Counted from the first letter of the stretch, positions 1-8,817 are shown. The stretch: DNA of 34,068 nucleotides from a bacterium (GCA_021827875.1 JAKAUA010000066.1:1-34068); one strand, 5' to 3'. Notes: generated by a model from the sequence alone, not told the origin. A program made the numbers and translations.

Positions 1-47
1 TCCATGTAACACGAATTTTTTGTGCAGTTTATATTGCTGCATATTTA

Positions 48-87
48 AAAAGGCCTCCCTAAAATTGGTTTGTTTTGGAGGCCTTTT
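48..87 (-). terminator. Rho-independent terminator
   Basis: An 11-bp perfect inverted repeat (48-58 against 77-87, GGAGGCCTTTT type) has an 18-nt loop. On the minus strand the stem runs into five T. It lies just past the stop of the small minus-strand ORF at 91-234, so it would end transcripts coming from that side. Bases 1-47 show nothing recognisable. Confidence 0.7.
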
Positions 88-90
88 ATT

Positions 91-234
91 TTACCATTTT
101 TTTCTCAAATGTGTTTGAACCTGGTCATAAGAAAGTGAAGCGCTCAACGGGTTTTCAACCTGTTGCAGGGCGCGGAATTCTTCGAAGCCATACTTCACTA
201 CACGCAGCTTCTCAAGTTCTATACTGTCATTCAT
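91..234 (-). CDS. Possible 47-aa small protein or gene remnant
   Basis: An ATG at 234 follows an AGGA box with 7-nt spacing and opens a 47-codon frame ending in TAA at 91, right before a strong terminator. The product starts MNDSIELEKL and is soluble and charged, with no signal peptide, membrane segment or recognised domain. The frame continues open upstream of the ATG for 12 codons (reading HVLLRQDPR just before the Met) to a stop at 268-270, so it could also be the tail of a decayed longer gene or a translated repeat. The RBS and terminator favour expression; the small size keeps confidence low. Confidence 0.35.
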   Translation of the reverse strand: MNDSIELEKLRVVKYGFEEFRALQQVENPLSASLSYDQVQTHLRKKW

Positions 235-276
235 TCTAGGGTCCTGGCGAAGTAGAACATGCAAAAATCAGTAGAA

Positions 277-323
277 AAAAGAAAAGTGTCTTCAATCTCA
301 TGGATCAAAGACACTTTTCTTTT
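277..323 (-). terminator. Long perfect hairpin terminator, probably bidirectional
   Basis: A 16-bp perfect inverted repeat (277-292 against 308-323, AAAAGAAAAGTGTCTT and its complement) encloses a 15-nt loop. It lies 27 nt past the stop codon of the large minus-strand gene that begins at 2123. The A- and T-rich arms at both ends suit termination in either direction. Confidence 0.8.
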
Positions 324-350
324 ATAATGTTATAAAAATTGTTTTAATTG

Positions 351-2123
351 CTATTCTGTAGTTTCTGTAGCTTTGGTCTTCTTAGGAGTAGCCGGTGCTT
401 TCTGCTCTTCCTGATTTTTTTGCTCTGCTGAATTAGCTACAGGAGTAACTTTCTTAGGCACAGCCGCTTCTTCTTTGTTAGACTTAGAAACCTCTGTTGC
501 TTTCTCTTTGTTCTGTTTTGGCTTAGCAGTTTCCACCGCCTCCTTGTCACGCCTTAGCCCTTCGGCGTCGGCGGATTCTTCATCAACCGGTGCTTTCACA
601 AAAAGAGAACGCACGCCATCATATGCATCAGCAAATGATGAGGCTATAAAGATAAAGGGAGCCTTTATATAATACCACATAGTACCAAAGAATCCTGCCG
701 GTTCTTCTTCTTGAGGCTCTTCTTTCTCTTTTTCAGCTACAGGACGCGCACAATTTTGTTTATGGATCAACTCTTCTGCCTGTTGCTTTAAGTCTATGCC
801 TTTTTCTTTTAATACCTTCATGCTTGCCAAAACTTCTTCTATATCTTTTTTGGCACGTGCACCTAATTGGCGATAATAATCGGCAAATGGTCCGTGAAGA
901 TATTTATAAATTTCAGAAACATTCGTCATGAAGCTATTCATAGCATAATAGAGCTCGTATGCTTTATGGTCACTTAACTCGCGCGCAATTTTCTTAAAAT
1001 TATCCCATGCATCACGTTCATTTTTTCGCGCGGTTTCTATTTGTTCTCGCATGGTAATGAGCGCGGCATTAAGAGCTTTTTCGATCTCATTGATGTTCTC
1101 GATGGTGTCATACAGCTTTTTTAGACGATCTTTCTCTTCTCTGACACGCACCATAACATCCTGCTCTTTTTTGTTTAAAGAGCCTTTGTCTTTAGAGTTT
1201 TGATTCATTTCTTGTGTTAATGTCTCCACAATCTCCTGCAATTCTCCTTGGCCCATGCCAACTGAGTGAAAGAAATTGTTAAACACAGTGCGATCTAATT
1301 CAGTACGTTCATTATAAAAAGTAAGACGTGCATCAAAAATCTGATCTACTATTTTTTTGATCTGTTCATAGGCGCGCTCTGCTGCTTCCCACCATTGACG
1401 CTTAAGTAACCAATTACCTTTGGGTTCAGAAAGATCTATGGTATCAATATCCACTGCCTCAATTTCTGATTCTTCAGGATTATAGTAGGCTGGATGTACC
1501 GGTATAGGTTTTTCAGCTTTTACCGCTTCCTGTACAGGAGGAGTCACTGGTTGTGGCGCCGCTGCCGCTGGTGCGCTCTCTTCTTCTTGTGGTTGAGCTG
1601 GCTGAGCAGGTTGCGCCTCTTCTGCTGCCTTGGCCGGTTTTTTATTTTCTTCACTTACTGTTGCGCCAGCTTGCTCCGTAATATCACGTTGTCGAGAGCC
1701 TTGCGCAGCAGCGGATTCTTCTTTTTTTGTGTTATCCGCTTCTACTTTTTTACCATTATTTGCTGGTTTCTCTTCTGCCTTTGAAGCTTGCTTTTCCGGA
1801 GCAGCGCTTTTATTCGCTTGATCCTTTGCCGCAGCATTTTTTTCTGCTGGAAGAGCAGCACCGTTTGCTGTTTTTGCTGCCGGTGCCGAAGCATTTGACG
1901 TAGGAGCCGTCTCTTTTTGAGGCGCTGATGCTGCTGATTGCGCACCAGCCTTTGCATCAGCCTTAGTTACTTGTTGTTCTTCTTGATTACGAGTACCGGT
2001 CTCGTCAGAATTGTAATTGGCATCTGTATGTTCAGCATCTACCAAATGATCATCTTCTGCCGCATACAACGGTGCGGCAGTGATATATACTAACACCCAC
2101 AACAAACTAATCAATTTACGCAT
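351..2123 (-). CDS. Exported low-complexity/coiled-coil protein, 590 aa
   Basis: The function is not recognised. The N-terminus (about residues 1-21, MRKLISLLWVLVYITAAPLY) is a clear signal peptide with an Ala-rich cleavage region. Residues ~22-205 are a disordered Ala/Lys/Glu/Pro/Gln-rich stretch. Residues ~208-460 form a charged, heptad-rich helical region beginning near two Trp (RQWWEAAERAYEQI). Near residues ~475-500 an aromatic hydrophobic segment (FFGTMWYYIKAPFIFIASSF) could insert in a membrane, and the C-terminal ~90 residues are again Lys/Glu/Ala-rich. The ATG at 2123 follows AGGAGCACGC, a good RBS. A perfect hairpin terminator lies downstream. The layout suggests an envelope or secreted structural protein. 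The composition could attract spurious coiled-coil database matches. Confidence 0.85.
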   Translation of the reverse strand: MRKLISLLWVLVYITAAPLYAAEDDHLVDAEHTDANYNSDETGTRNQEEQQVTKADAKAGAQSAASAPQKETAPTSNASAPAAKTANGAALPAEKNAAAKDQANKSAAPEKQASKAEEKPANNGKKVEADNTKKEESAAAQGSRQRDITEQAGATVSEENKKPAKAAEEAQPAQPAQPQEEESAPAAAAPQPVTPPVQEAVKAEKPIPVHPAYYNPEESEIEAVDIDTIDLSEPKGNWLLKRQWWEAAERAYEQIKKIVDQIFDARLTFYNERTELDRTVFNNFFHSVGMGQGELQEIVETLTQEMNQNSKDKGSLNKKEQDVMVRVREEKDRLKKLYDTIENINEIEKALNAALITMREQIETARKNERDAWDNFKKIARELSDHKAYELYYAMNSFMTNVSEIYKYLHGPFADYYRQLGARAKKDIEEVLASMKVLKEKGIDLKQQAEELIHKQNCARPVAEKEKEEPQEEEPAGFFGTMWYYIKAPFIFIASSFADAYDGVRSLFVKAPVDEESADAEGLRRDKEAVETAKPKQNKEKATEVSKSNKEEAAVPKKVTPVANSAEQKNQEEQKAPATPKKTKATETTE

Positions 2124-2150
2124 AGCGTGCTCCTTTTTAACAGTCTCAAA

Positions 2151-2612
2151 TTATAGGGTTCGAGACAACTCTTTCAACTCATTCATTAATGCATTTGAAA
2201 GCTCTTCAGCCTCTGATGATGTATAGGACCAACGCACACCTGCATCAACCTTAACAAGGACTGAACGATCGCTTTTAATATCGATAATATCAATCCGCAC
2301 TATATTCATCAATGGATGGACCAAAGATGGGGCACGAACAACACCGGCACGACCCAATACGCTATACGCAACATTGCCTTCATCCATAAAACAAAGCATA
2401 ACTTTTTTCTGCCATACCATGTTATGGTAGCCGGCATGATCTTTATTAATAGAAATCAAAATACTTTCTGATCCCTTTGGATAAATACATTGAATAGGGG
2501 TAGTATGTGGCAATCCTTTTTCTGAGAATGTTGCCAATACTGCAACAGTCTTACCCGCTGCCAACACTGATACTAAATCATCCGGTAGTTTAATACCAAC
2601 ATGTTTTGCCAT
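2151..2612 (-). CDS. Pyridoxamine 5'-phosphate oxidase-family (FMN-binding split barrel) protein
   Basis: This 153-aa cytoplasmic protein has the look of the short PNPOx-like/split-barrel flavoprotein family. An N-terminal helix is followed by VAVLATFSEKGLPHTTPI, the typical first strand pair ending in a polar residue plus Pro. Next come ILISINKDHAGYHNM, the segment before the central barrel strands, then VMLCFMDEG and YSVLGRAGVV. Members bind FMN or F420, or act as oxidoreductases of varied substrates; which applies here cannot be read from sequence. It lies 27 nt upstream of the exported coiled-coil gene and could share its transcript. A GGGGA box lies 9 nt before the ATG. True PdxH is longer (about 210 aa) and has a C-terminal dimer motif that is absent here. 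Confidence 0.75.
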   Translation of the reverse strand: MAKHVGIKLPDDLVSVLAAGKTVAVLATFSEKGLPHTTPIQCIYPKGSESILISINKDHAGYHNMVWQKKVMLCFMDEGNVAYSVLGRAGVVRAPSLVHPLMNIVRIDIIDIKSDRSVLVKVDAGVRWSYTSSEAEELSNALMNELKELSRTL

Positions 2613-2656
2613 AATTAAAATCCCCGCCTTAGCGTTATAAAATGAATAATATATCT

Positions 2657-2682
2657 AAAAAAGTATCCTTTTAATCAAAGGA
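2657..2682 (-). terminator. Probable terminator after hemW
   Basis: A 6-bp stem (TCCTTT at 2666-2671 with AAAGGA at 2677-2682) overlaps the hemW stop codon. On the minus strand it is followed within two bases by six T (complement of 2657-2662). The stem is short and AT-rich, so termination may be partial. Confidence 0.45.
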
Positions 2683-3831
2683 CAGCTGCACTACTATCTC
2701 ATTTTCTAGAATAAGCCCCTTAGGTGTCAGCACTAACTGGCTATCTTTTTCTTTTAAGAACCCATTTTCTATAAGTGTATCAATTTTGTGATTACACTGT
2801 TCCCAAAATTTTTGCTTAACTCCGGTAAGCAACTCTGCTCGCGCCACTCCTTTTGAACGACGCAATCCCAACATTAATTTTTCAAGATGCACTTGCTCAC
2901 TTGTTAACTGCTCGCTCGATATAATGGGCGAATGGCTCTTTTGCTCAATCTCCGTAATATACTTCATTAAATTTTTCTCATTTTGCAAACGTAGCATACC
3001 ATCAAAAGAACAGGCGCCAAGTCCTACTCCTTTGTAAGGAACGCGCTCCCAATATGCCGTGTTATGTTTGCTTTCATAACCCGGACGAGCAAAATTAGAC
3101 AATTCATACTGCAGTATGCCATGCTTGCCAAGCCAATCTACTGTCCAATGATACAAATCTATAATAGTATCATCGGGTGGCAGACTAACCTGATTACGCT
3201 GTACTTTAAAATAGAGCGGCGTGTTCTCATGCACGGTGAGAAAATAAACCGACACATGGTTCACTGGCCATCTCACTGCGCGCGCTAACAATTCTTTCCA
3301 CTCATCAGTAGACACCTCCGGCAATCCGAGAATCAAATCAACCGATATATTGTCAAATAAAGGAGATGCTTGTTTTAAAAGCCACTCCACATCTTGTGCC
3401 GACTGATGCCGATTCAATGATTGCAAAACAGAATCTTTAAGACTTTGTACTCCTATACTCAAGCGATTAATACCTACCGATTTCCAGACCTCAAGCTTTT
3501 CTTGCGTGACGGTCCCCGGATTCACCTCAATAGAGATTTCTGCTTGTGCATCAATGATGAATCCTTTATATAGTATACTGTACATGTCAAGTAGGAGATC
3601 ATTAGGATAGGTACTTGGTGTCCCACCGCCCATGAATACGGTCTTCAGATGTTGTTTTTCACCACAATCATCAACAAATTTTTGAATCTCCTTGATCAGT
3701 GCATTATGATAGCGTTGCATAAATTGATCATGCCCCGCTATGGCAACAAAGGGACAAAAATTACATTTATAGGGGCAGAATGGCCAATGAATATATAAAG
3801 AAGAAGTGGAAGCAGCGCAATTGTAGTTCAA
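2671..3831 (-). CDS. hemW: HemW-like radical SAM protein (heme chaperone family)
   Basis: This 386-aa protein has the CxxxCxxC radical-SAM motif near its start (FCPYKCNFCPF) in a YIHWPFC context. Phe, not Cys, follows at the position that separates HemW from true coproporphyrinogen oxidase HemN. MGGGTPST is the SAM-binding GGGTP motif, ISIEVNPGT and INRLSIGVQS are conserved family blocks, and the C-terminal ~100 residues form the HemW winged-helix tail. HemW proteins bind heme and hand it to respiratory enzymes; no other heme gene lies nearby. The start is TTG at 3831, preceded by AAGGA at 7-nt spacing. The gene begins 20 nt after the DUF4381-like gene and probably ends that operon. Confidence 0.9.
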   Translation of the reverse strand: MNYNCAASTSSLYIHWPFCPYKCNFCPFVAIAGHDQFMQRYHNALIKEIQKFVDDCGEKQHLKTVFMGGGTPSTYPNDLLLDMYSILYKGFIIDAQAEISIEVNPGTVTQEKLEVWKSVGINRLSIGVQSLKDSVLQSLNRHQSAQDVEWLLKQASPLFDNISVDLILGLPEVSTDEWKELLARAVRWPVNHVSVYFLTVHENTPLYFKVQRNQVSLPPDDTIIDLYHWTVDWLGKHGILQYELSNFARPGYESKHNTAYWERVPYKGVGLGACSFDGMLRLQNEKNLMKYITEIEQKSHSPIISSEQLTSEQVHLEKLMLGLRRSKGVARAELLTGVKQKFWEQCNHKIDTLIENGFLKEKDSQLVLTPKGLILENEIVVQLSFD

Positions 3832-3851
3832 GTAATGATCCTTGAGAAGGG

Positions 3852-4379
3852 TTATTTTTTTTCCGGTATGGTGTGCTTAATAATAGAAATGACGGTATCT
3901 ACATCTTTATTGAATGCTGATGGCGATAGTTTTGCTGCAGCAAAAACTGCCTGCTCACTGTGATACAATAACTCTTTAATAGAGAGCACAATATCAGCAC
4001 GATGCACGACTGTGGGCAAAGCTACAATAAGCTCTTCATCTGTCTTGTCTGCAAAATATACCCCATAGCGCGCATCAATATATTTTTTAAGAATGGTACG
4101 CAATTCAAAATAGCGCTTTGCACCATCCTGATCATTAAGCAGGGGCATTTGTTTCAGCTTGGCTAATTCATGCAATGCCTGTTCCCATGGTGTTATTTTC
4201 TTGCGTGATATGATAAAACGAATAATGGACCAGATCAAAATGGACAATACGATCAGTAAAAAACTGATTAAAACAATATAAAATGTTTTTGTCTGCCACC
4301 ATGGTGTGTGCCAAAAATCGTAAATTTCGACAAACTCCGCCATTGGATCGTGTGCGGGTTGTGCCATCGGTTGTTGCAT
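3852..4379 (-). CDS. DUF4381-like single-pass membrane protein of a Bat/MoxR-type locus
   Basis: The 175-aa product has a short N-terminal segment with WHTPWW, then one strong transmembrane helix (about residues 33-56, FYIVLISFLLIVLSILIWSI). A basic patch (ISRKK) and a soluble helical domain follow, with WEQALHELAKL and YFELRTILKKYIDARYG. This layout matches the DUF4381-like proteins encoded next to DUF58 and MoxR genes in aerotolerance (Bat) operons. Their role is envelope-stress or protein-maturation linked but poorly defined. It starts 4 nt after the DUF58 gene, indicating translational coupling. Identity rests on architecture plus neighbour, and sequence similarity was not tested. Confidence 0.7.
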   Translation of the reverse strand: MQQPMAQPAHDPMAEFVEIYDFWHTPWWQTKTFYIVLISFLLIVLSILIWSIIRFIISRKKITPWEQALHELAKLKQMPLLNDQDGAKRYFELRTILKKYIDARYGVYFADKTDEELIVALPTVVHRADIVLSIKELLYHSEQAVFAAAKLSPSAFNKDVDTVISIIKHTIPEKK

Positions 4380-4383
4380 ACTA

Positions 4384-5250
4384 TTACGTCATTCGTTTTC
4401 TAAAAAATTTTATTAATTCATGGTCATTATTCTGATGCGCTGCCAAAGATAATAAGCGCACACCTGCACGTTTAAACAGCTTCTGCTGTTCAACTACGCG
4501 GCTTGTTAAGAATGAGCCGATTTTTGCATGTCCCGAACCAGCCAAATTAAGCATTATCTCTTGTCCTGTTTCTTGATCTTGCACCGTCAAAAAACCACAT
4601 TTTGGCAATTCGATCTCGCGCTGATCAAGACATGATACTGCGATAACGTCATGTTGCTTGCTGAGTGGTTGCAATGGCTGAGTAAAATCGTGATCAATAA
4701 AGTCTGATAACAGAAATACGATCATATTTTTCTTTTTTAGCTGCGCTACATATTCTAATGCTTTTTTTATATCTGTTTGGCGTTTGGCCGGTTTTATGGC
4801 AAATAATGTTTCTAGCAGCATATGTACATGCTTTTTGCCCTTTTGTGCCGGAATATAGGTCTGCACTTCATCAGCAAATAAGATCAGACCCACTGCATCA
4901 TCATGATACGATGCAATGAGCGATATCATTGCTGCAACATGCGAGAGCGTATCATATTTGCCCTGAGCGCCCGAACCGTACCAACTAGATGCAGAAATAT
5001 CAACCAACAGCAATATCGTCTGATTTCTCTCTTCGCGATACTGCTTGATCAACACTTTATCCATGCGTGCAGAGCTCTTCCAATCAATAGAGCGCACATC
5101 ATCGCCCGATTGATATTCGCGGATTTGATCAAAATCAAAGCCCGACCCTTTTGCAATGGAACGTCCTTGTCCGAGCAATAAGCCGCTGATCATTTTTCGT
5201 GTATGAATTTCCAGATTTTTTATTTTTTTTATTATCTCGGGAGATATCAT
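4384..5250 (-). CDS. DUF58 domain protein (vWA-like, Bat operon)
   Basis: This 288-aa protein is a typical DUF58 member. The N-terminal block RKMISGLLLGQGRSIAKGSG leads into FDFDQIREYQSGDDVRSIDW, the family hallmark with the Asp-Asp-x-Arg-x-Ile-Asp-Trp core. A von Willebrand A-like fold follows with a metal-site DxSxS (LLVDISASSWYG). DUF58 proteins usually work with a MoxR AAA ATPase, and no MoxR gene is present here. I prefer the ATG at 5250, just after the serS stop. A TTG at 5265 in the same frame overlaps serS and is the alternative start. Neither has a strong Shine-Dalgarno site, so translation is probably coupled to serS. Confidence 0.88.
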   Translation of the reverse strand: MISPEIIKKIKNLEIHTRKMISGLLLGQGRSIAKGSGFDFDQIREYQSGDDVRSIDWKSSARMDKVLIKQYREERNQTILLLVDISASSWYGSGAQGKYDTLSHVAAMISLIASYHDDAVGLILFADEVQTYIPAQKGKKHVHMLLETLFAIKPAKRQTDIKKALEYVAQLKKKNMIVFLLSDFIDHDFTQPLQPLSKQHDVIAVSCLDQREIELPKCGFLTVQDQETGQEIMLNLAGSGHAKIGSFLTSRVVEQQKLFKRAGVRLLSLAAHQNNDHELIKFFRKRMT

Positions 5251-5254
5251 AGTC

Positions 5255-6496
5255 TTATATTTCAAAAACTGATTGTTTAGTTATACATTCAGGTAATGCA
5301 ACTGTCCCATCTTCTTGTTGATACACTTCTAAAAGAGCGACCATCAAGCGTGGCAATGCCAAAGATGAACCATTTAAGGTGTATACTAACTCCGGCTTGC
5401 TATCCGGAGTCTCTTTAAAACGAATCATACCACGACGTGCTTGGAAATCGGTACAATTACTTACTGATGATACTTCGTAATATTGATTTTGCCCCGGCAA
5501 CCAGACTTCTATATCATAGGTGCGTGCTGAAGGGAATGAGCAATCCTGTGCCGCCAACAAGCTCACGCGATAATGCAGCCCAAGAGTTTGCAAAATATTT
5601 TCTGCGCAGGCAAGCATGCGATCTTGCTCTTCACGAGCTTCAGCTGGTTTGCACATAGTGTACAATTCAACTTTTTCGAACTGGTGGATACGAATCAAAC
5701 CGCGTTCACTCGCGCCATAGCCACCTGCTTCACGACGGAAGCAACTGGTCCAAGAAGTCATACGCAATGGCAACTCATCGCCCGGTATAATTTGATTACG
5801 GTATAAATTAGTCAAGCTCACTTCAGAAGTAGGAATCAGATAGAGGCCATCTTCTTGCACCGCATAGACTTGATCTTTAAATTTAGGGAAGTTGCTGGCA
5901 ACCTCAAGTGATTTTTCATTCACCAAATAAGGTGGTAACATCATCTCAAAGCCATACTTACTGTTATTTTTCAGCATAAGCATGGTGAGGTTGTACATTA
6001 ATTTTACCGCGTCTTTTTTGTAGAAAGCGAATTGGCTTCCGGTCATTACCGCAGCGGCTTCAAAATCAAACCAGCCAAGCTTGGTGCCTAACTCAAGATG
6101 ATTTTTTGGGGTAAAATTGAAATGCTTCTTTTCGCCCCATGTTTTTATGACTTTATTGGCCTCTTTACCACCGGCAGGTAGGTCAGCATCGATCAGATTT
6201 GGACAGGCAAGGTAGAGGTCCATAAATTCTTTTTCAACAACCTCTAATGACTCTTCTTGCTGTTTAAGTTGTTTACCAATAACAATAGATTGTTCACGAA
6301 TTTCAGGAGTTATGCCAGCTTTTGCTTTTTGTGCCAACTCATTTTTGCTATGACGTAATGATTCGACATCAAGGCGAATTTTTCTCACAGAAGCATCAAG
6401 ATCATGTAATTTTTGTGCATCAAAAGAAGGGTCTTTTTTCTTTAATAATGCTATAGTTTCAGCACTTTTTTCTCGTAATAAAGTCAAATCAATCAT
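5255..6496 (-). CDS. serS: Serine--tRNA ligase
   Basis: This 413-aa class II synthetase charges tRNA-Ser with serine. The N-terminal ~110 residues are the antiparallel coiled-coil arm that contacts the tRNA long arm (MIDLTLLREKS through LKQQEESLEVVEKEF). The catalytic core shows motif 2 (CFRREAGGYGASERGLIRIH followed by QFEKVELY) and motif 3 (TLNGSSLALPRLMVALLE with GTVALPE). Length is close to the usual 420-430. The ATG at 6496 opens with the family's normal MIDL start. It is the first gene of a run with the DUF58, DUF4381-like and HemW genes, an unusual partnership that may simply reflect compaction. Confidence 0.97.
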   Translation of the reverse strand: MIDLTLLREKSAETIALLKKKDPSFDAQKLHDLDASVRKIRLDVESLRHSKNELAQKAKAGITPEIREQSIVIGKQLKQQEESLEVVEKEFMDLYLACPNLIDADLPAGGKEANKVIKTWGEKKHFNFTPKNHLELGTKLGWFDFEAAAVMTGSQFAFYKKDAVKLMYNLTMLMLKNNSKYGFEMMLPPYLVNEKSLEVASNFPKFKDQVYAVQEDGLYLIPTSEVSLTNLYRNQIIPGDELPLRMTSWTSCFRREAGGYGASERGLIRIHQFEKVELYTMCKPAEAREEQDRMLACAENILQTLGLHYRVSLLAAQDCSFPSARTYDIEVWLPGQNQYYEVSSVSNCTDFQARRGMIRFKETPDSKPELVYTLNGSSLALPRLMVALLEVYQQEDGTVALPECITKQSVFEI

Positions 6497-6609
6497 ACTG
6501 ATTTCCGATGAGGGGGTAAAAACTAGTTTTTATATTCCCATCAGTGTAATAAAAAAGCATTCACTTGAGAAGCACGCATTTGTTATCGGTATACCATTAG
6601 AATACACCG

Positions 6610-7632
6610 CTAACTATATTCTTCTGCTTCATTTTTGCCCGCACTGTTCCTCGACAGCTTGATATTTGAACCACTTATCTTACGGATAGGTCTCATCTTC
6701 TTGGCAAAAAGCAATGGTATATCATCTTCAAGATATTCCAATATCTCTTGTGCATCTTTTCTTTTTTCAGGAAAAAAATCCTGAATAGCAACTTTAGAGA
6801 GCCATCTTATCGCCTCATTATTATTTCTTCTCCTGAGATATCTATACCCTAACTGCAATTGAGAATTCACCTGTGCTTGCTTATTAAGTTCCTGTCCGGC
6901 TATCGCTTTATGGTCATTTCGCGATCTTTTTTCTTTGCATAACAGCTTAAGCGTTGGCAATAATGCCACGTAATGTTTGTATATATAAGGGATATGAGAT
7001 TGCCCAGTCTGATAAACTTGGCTTGCTGATTGTATTATAGATTCAAGCATCTGTATTTTATGTTGATTATTATATGCTGCAGCATGGTATATTATTAAAT
7101 ATTTTGCTAATTCTGTCGATGTACTACAAGAGTCATTATCACTATACATAGATGCATACAATTCTGTTTCAGAGCAGAGGTAACCAAGTACAGACGTATA
7201 TTTATCGTGAGGAACAAAATAATAAAATATTTCACCACATTTTTCAGGTAGGGTAAATCGATGAACTGGCATATCAATACAACGATTACGCGGTGATCGT
7301 GGACTAACATTAACCAATGTACGCGTATCACACCAGGACACAATTGGCTTTTGTTCGGATGACATGCTTACTATGCGTGCTAATAAGAGAAAATTACCCT
7401 TTAACCACTCTTCGTAAGCGAGTTGTTTTAAAGGAACACGTCGAACAACTTCCAAACAGGTATCCAAATTGAGAGACTCTTCTTTATTTTCCGAGAAACC
7501 AAGAGTATGTAGCGGAACTTCTACTTTTCGCTGTGATTCAATAGTAAATGTCAGAGGGTATTTATAAGGCACCACATCCATAGAATAAAGAGTGGCAAGG
7601 AGAGGTAGGAATAGTATCAAGACTGTTTTCAT
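6610..7632 (-). CDS. Exported protein of unknown function with C-terminal helical repeats
   Basis: No family is recognised for this 340-aa product. Residues 1-17 (MKTVLILFLPLLATLYS) form a signal peptide. The middle part has scattered Cys (CLEVVRR, SWCDTRTL, NRCIDMPV). Residues ~255-310 look like TPR/Sel1-type helix pairs (LQLGYRYLRRRNNNEAIRWL followed by EKRKDAQEILEYL). The C-terminus is basic (RPIRKISGSNIKLSRNS). The start has an AAGGA box upstream. A perfect TATAAT on the minus strand at 7698-7703 could be its -10 element. It lies divergent from the exported gene at 7872. Export with helical repeats fits an envelope or host-directed protein; that is inference. Confidence 0.78.
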   Translation of the reverse strand: MKTVLILFLPLLATLYSMDVVPYKYPLTFTIESQRKVEVPLHTLGFSENKEESLNLDTCLEVVRRVPLKQLAYEEWLKGNFLLLARIVSMSSEQKPIVSWCDTRTLVNVSPRSPRNRCIDMPVHRFTLPEKCGEIFYYFVPHDKYTSVLGYLCSETELYASMYSDNDSCSTSTELAKYLIIYHAAAYNNQHKIQMLESIIQSASQVYQTGQSHIPYIYKHYVALLPTLKLLCKEKRSRNDHKAIAGQELNKQAQVNSQLQLGYRYLRRRNNNEAIRWLSKVAIQDFFPEKRKDAQEILEYLEDDIPLLFAKKMRPIRKISGSNIKLSRNSAGKNEAEEYS

Positions 7633-7697
7633 AGATATTCCTTGTTAAGAATTATGAAAAATACACCCTCAATAGTACTACCCTTGTAATTACGTTT

Positions 7698-7703
7698 ATT
7701 ATA
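7698..7703 (-). promoter_or_regulatory. Candidate -10 box for the 6610-7632 gene
   Basis: The complement reads TATAAT exactly, about 65 nt upstream of the ATG at 7632. No good -35 hexamer is visible at the right spacing (the region is a T-run), so this is a weak assignment in AT-rich DNA. Confidence 0.3.
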
Positions 7704-7871
7704 CTACACTTCTTATCATTAAAAAAGTCCTTTTTTAATAAGGCTTTTTTTAGACAAAGCTATTTTTATTCCTCATATCTTTTAAATGTCCAATTATTAT
7801 ATAAAAAATTCAATCAGAATATTTTAATTTAATCCTTACATGTAGTATCCTAATATCAAATGGAGGTCTTT

Positions 7872-8726
7872 ATGAACAAGAAATACCTGATCTTGAGCAG
7901 TTTTCTTCTCGTAGTTACAATGGATAACTTTGCCATGCTTGCACAAGCAAAGCAGTGGCTTTCCAAGCATAATTGGTATCAACCAACACAATCATCAACA
8001 ATGACTCAATCACCTACCAAGCTTATTGATACAACTTCCGTCAAAAGTGGATATGACAGCTTTATTGGTGCTCTTTCATCCACGCTAAAACGTTGGACAA
8101 TGCCAAAACAATATGCGCCTCGTCTTCAGCCCAAAATAACCTATGAAGCTGAAGCACAAAATCGCTTACGCGAGCTTAATGAGCTGCAACAAAACCCCAC
8201 TGACAATTCATGGAGTGCTTGGTTTGGCTTAGGACAGAATAAACAGGCAATTAGCCGTGGTGCGGCACAAACAAGAGAAAGATTGCAAGCTTCTATAGAC
8301 CAAGCAGGAAGCAGTAACCCTCTCATACAAAAAAGACTTGTGGAACTCAGTACCTATGAGCAACCTGCTATTACAGAGCTCGAAGATATTAAAATAATGT
8401 CAAATCCCAAAGAAGGCGCTAAAGGGCAACTTGTGGTGCCTATGCCCAATCCACGTTATATCGCGCATGAGCGCACCATTGTGCAGGATGCTGAAGATGC
8501 CAGAAAGCGATTAATCATTGATGCCCATGCATTTGAACACAATCCAACACTGCTCGATCAGGCCATAACCTTAAACAAAAAATGGCTGAAAACAAAGGAG
8601 TTGTATAACGCGGCCGCACTGACCAATAATGAAAAGGTACAAAGCGCTCTAGAACAAAGACTCTCCGATATAGATGGAAGAAGGAAACTACTCTTAAAGC
8701 ATGCGCCGCACCAAATAAAAAAATGA
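7872..8726 (+). CDS. Exported helical protein of unknown function, 284 aa
   Basis: A GGAGG box at 7862-7866 lies 5 nt before the ATG at 7872, so this start is preferred over an in-frame ATG at 7860 that precedes the box. The first ~25 residues (MNKKYLILSSFLLVVTMDNF) form a signal peptide. The rest is soluble, polar and mostly helical, rich in Gln, Ala and Lys. One Trp-containing stretch (SWSAWFGLGQNKQ) and a strongly helical C-terminal third (RLIIDAHAFEHNPTLLDQAI and on) stand out. No domain is recognised. It sits alone between divergent and downstream promoters, and no clear terminator follows it. Confidence 0.75.
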   Translation: MNKKYLILSSFLLVVTMDNFAMLAQAKQWLSKHNWYQPTQSSTMTQSPTKLIDTTSVKSGYDSFIGALSSTLKRWTMPKQYAPRLQPKITYEAEAQNRLRELNELQQNPTDNSWSAWFGLGQNKQAISRGAAQTRERLQASIDQAGSSNPLIQKRLVELSTYEQPAITELEDIKIMSNPKEGAKGQLVVPMPNPRYIAHERTIVQDAEDARKRLIIDAHAFEHNPTLLDQAITLNKKWLKTKELYNAAALTNNEKVQSALEQRLSDIDGRRKLLLKHAPHQIKK

Positions 8727-8817
8727 TTTCCTTACTTATTACACCCGACGGCATTAGGCTATTTAGGTTCTTCTTGAGGAAATAAGTACATTGAAATTCA
8801 TGGTATTTATTCCTGTT

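Noticed and set aside
7721..7750. Hairpin AAAAAAG-t-CC / GG-CTTTTTT in the divergent intergenic region
   Set aside because: It looks like a terminator, but both flanking genes point away from it, and the stem is mostly A/T with a bulge; probably chance in very AT-rich DNA.
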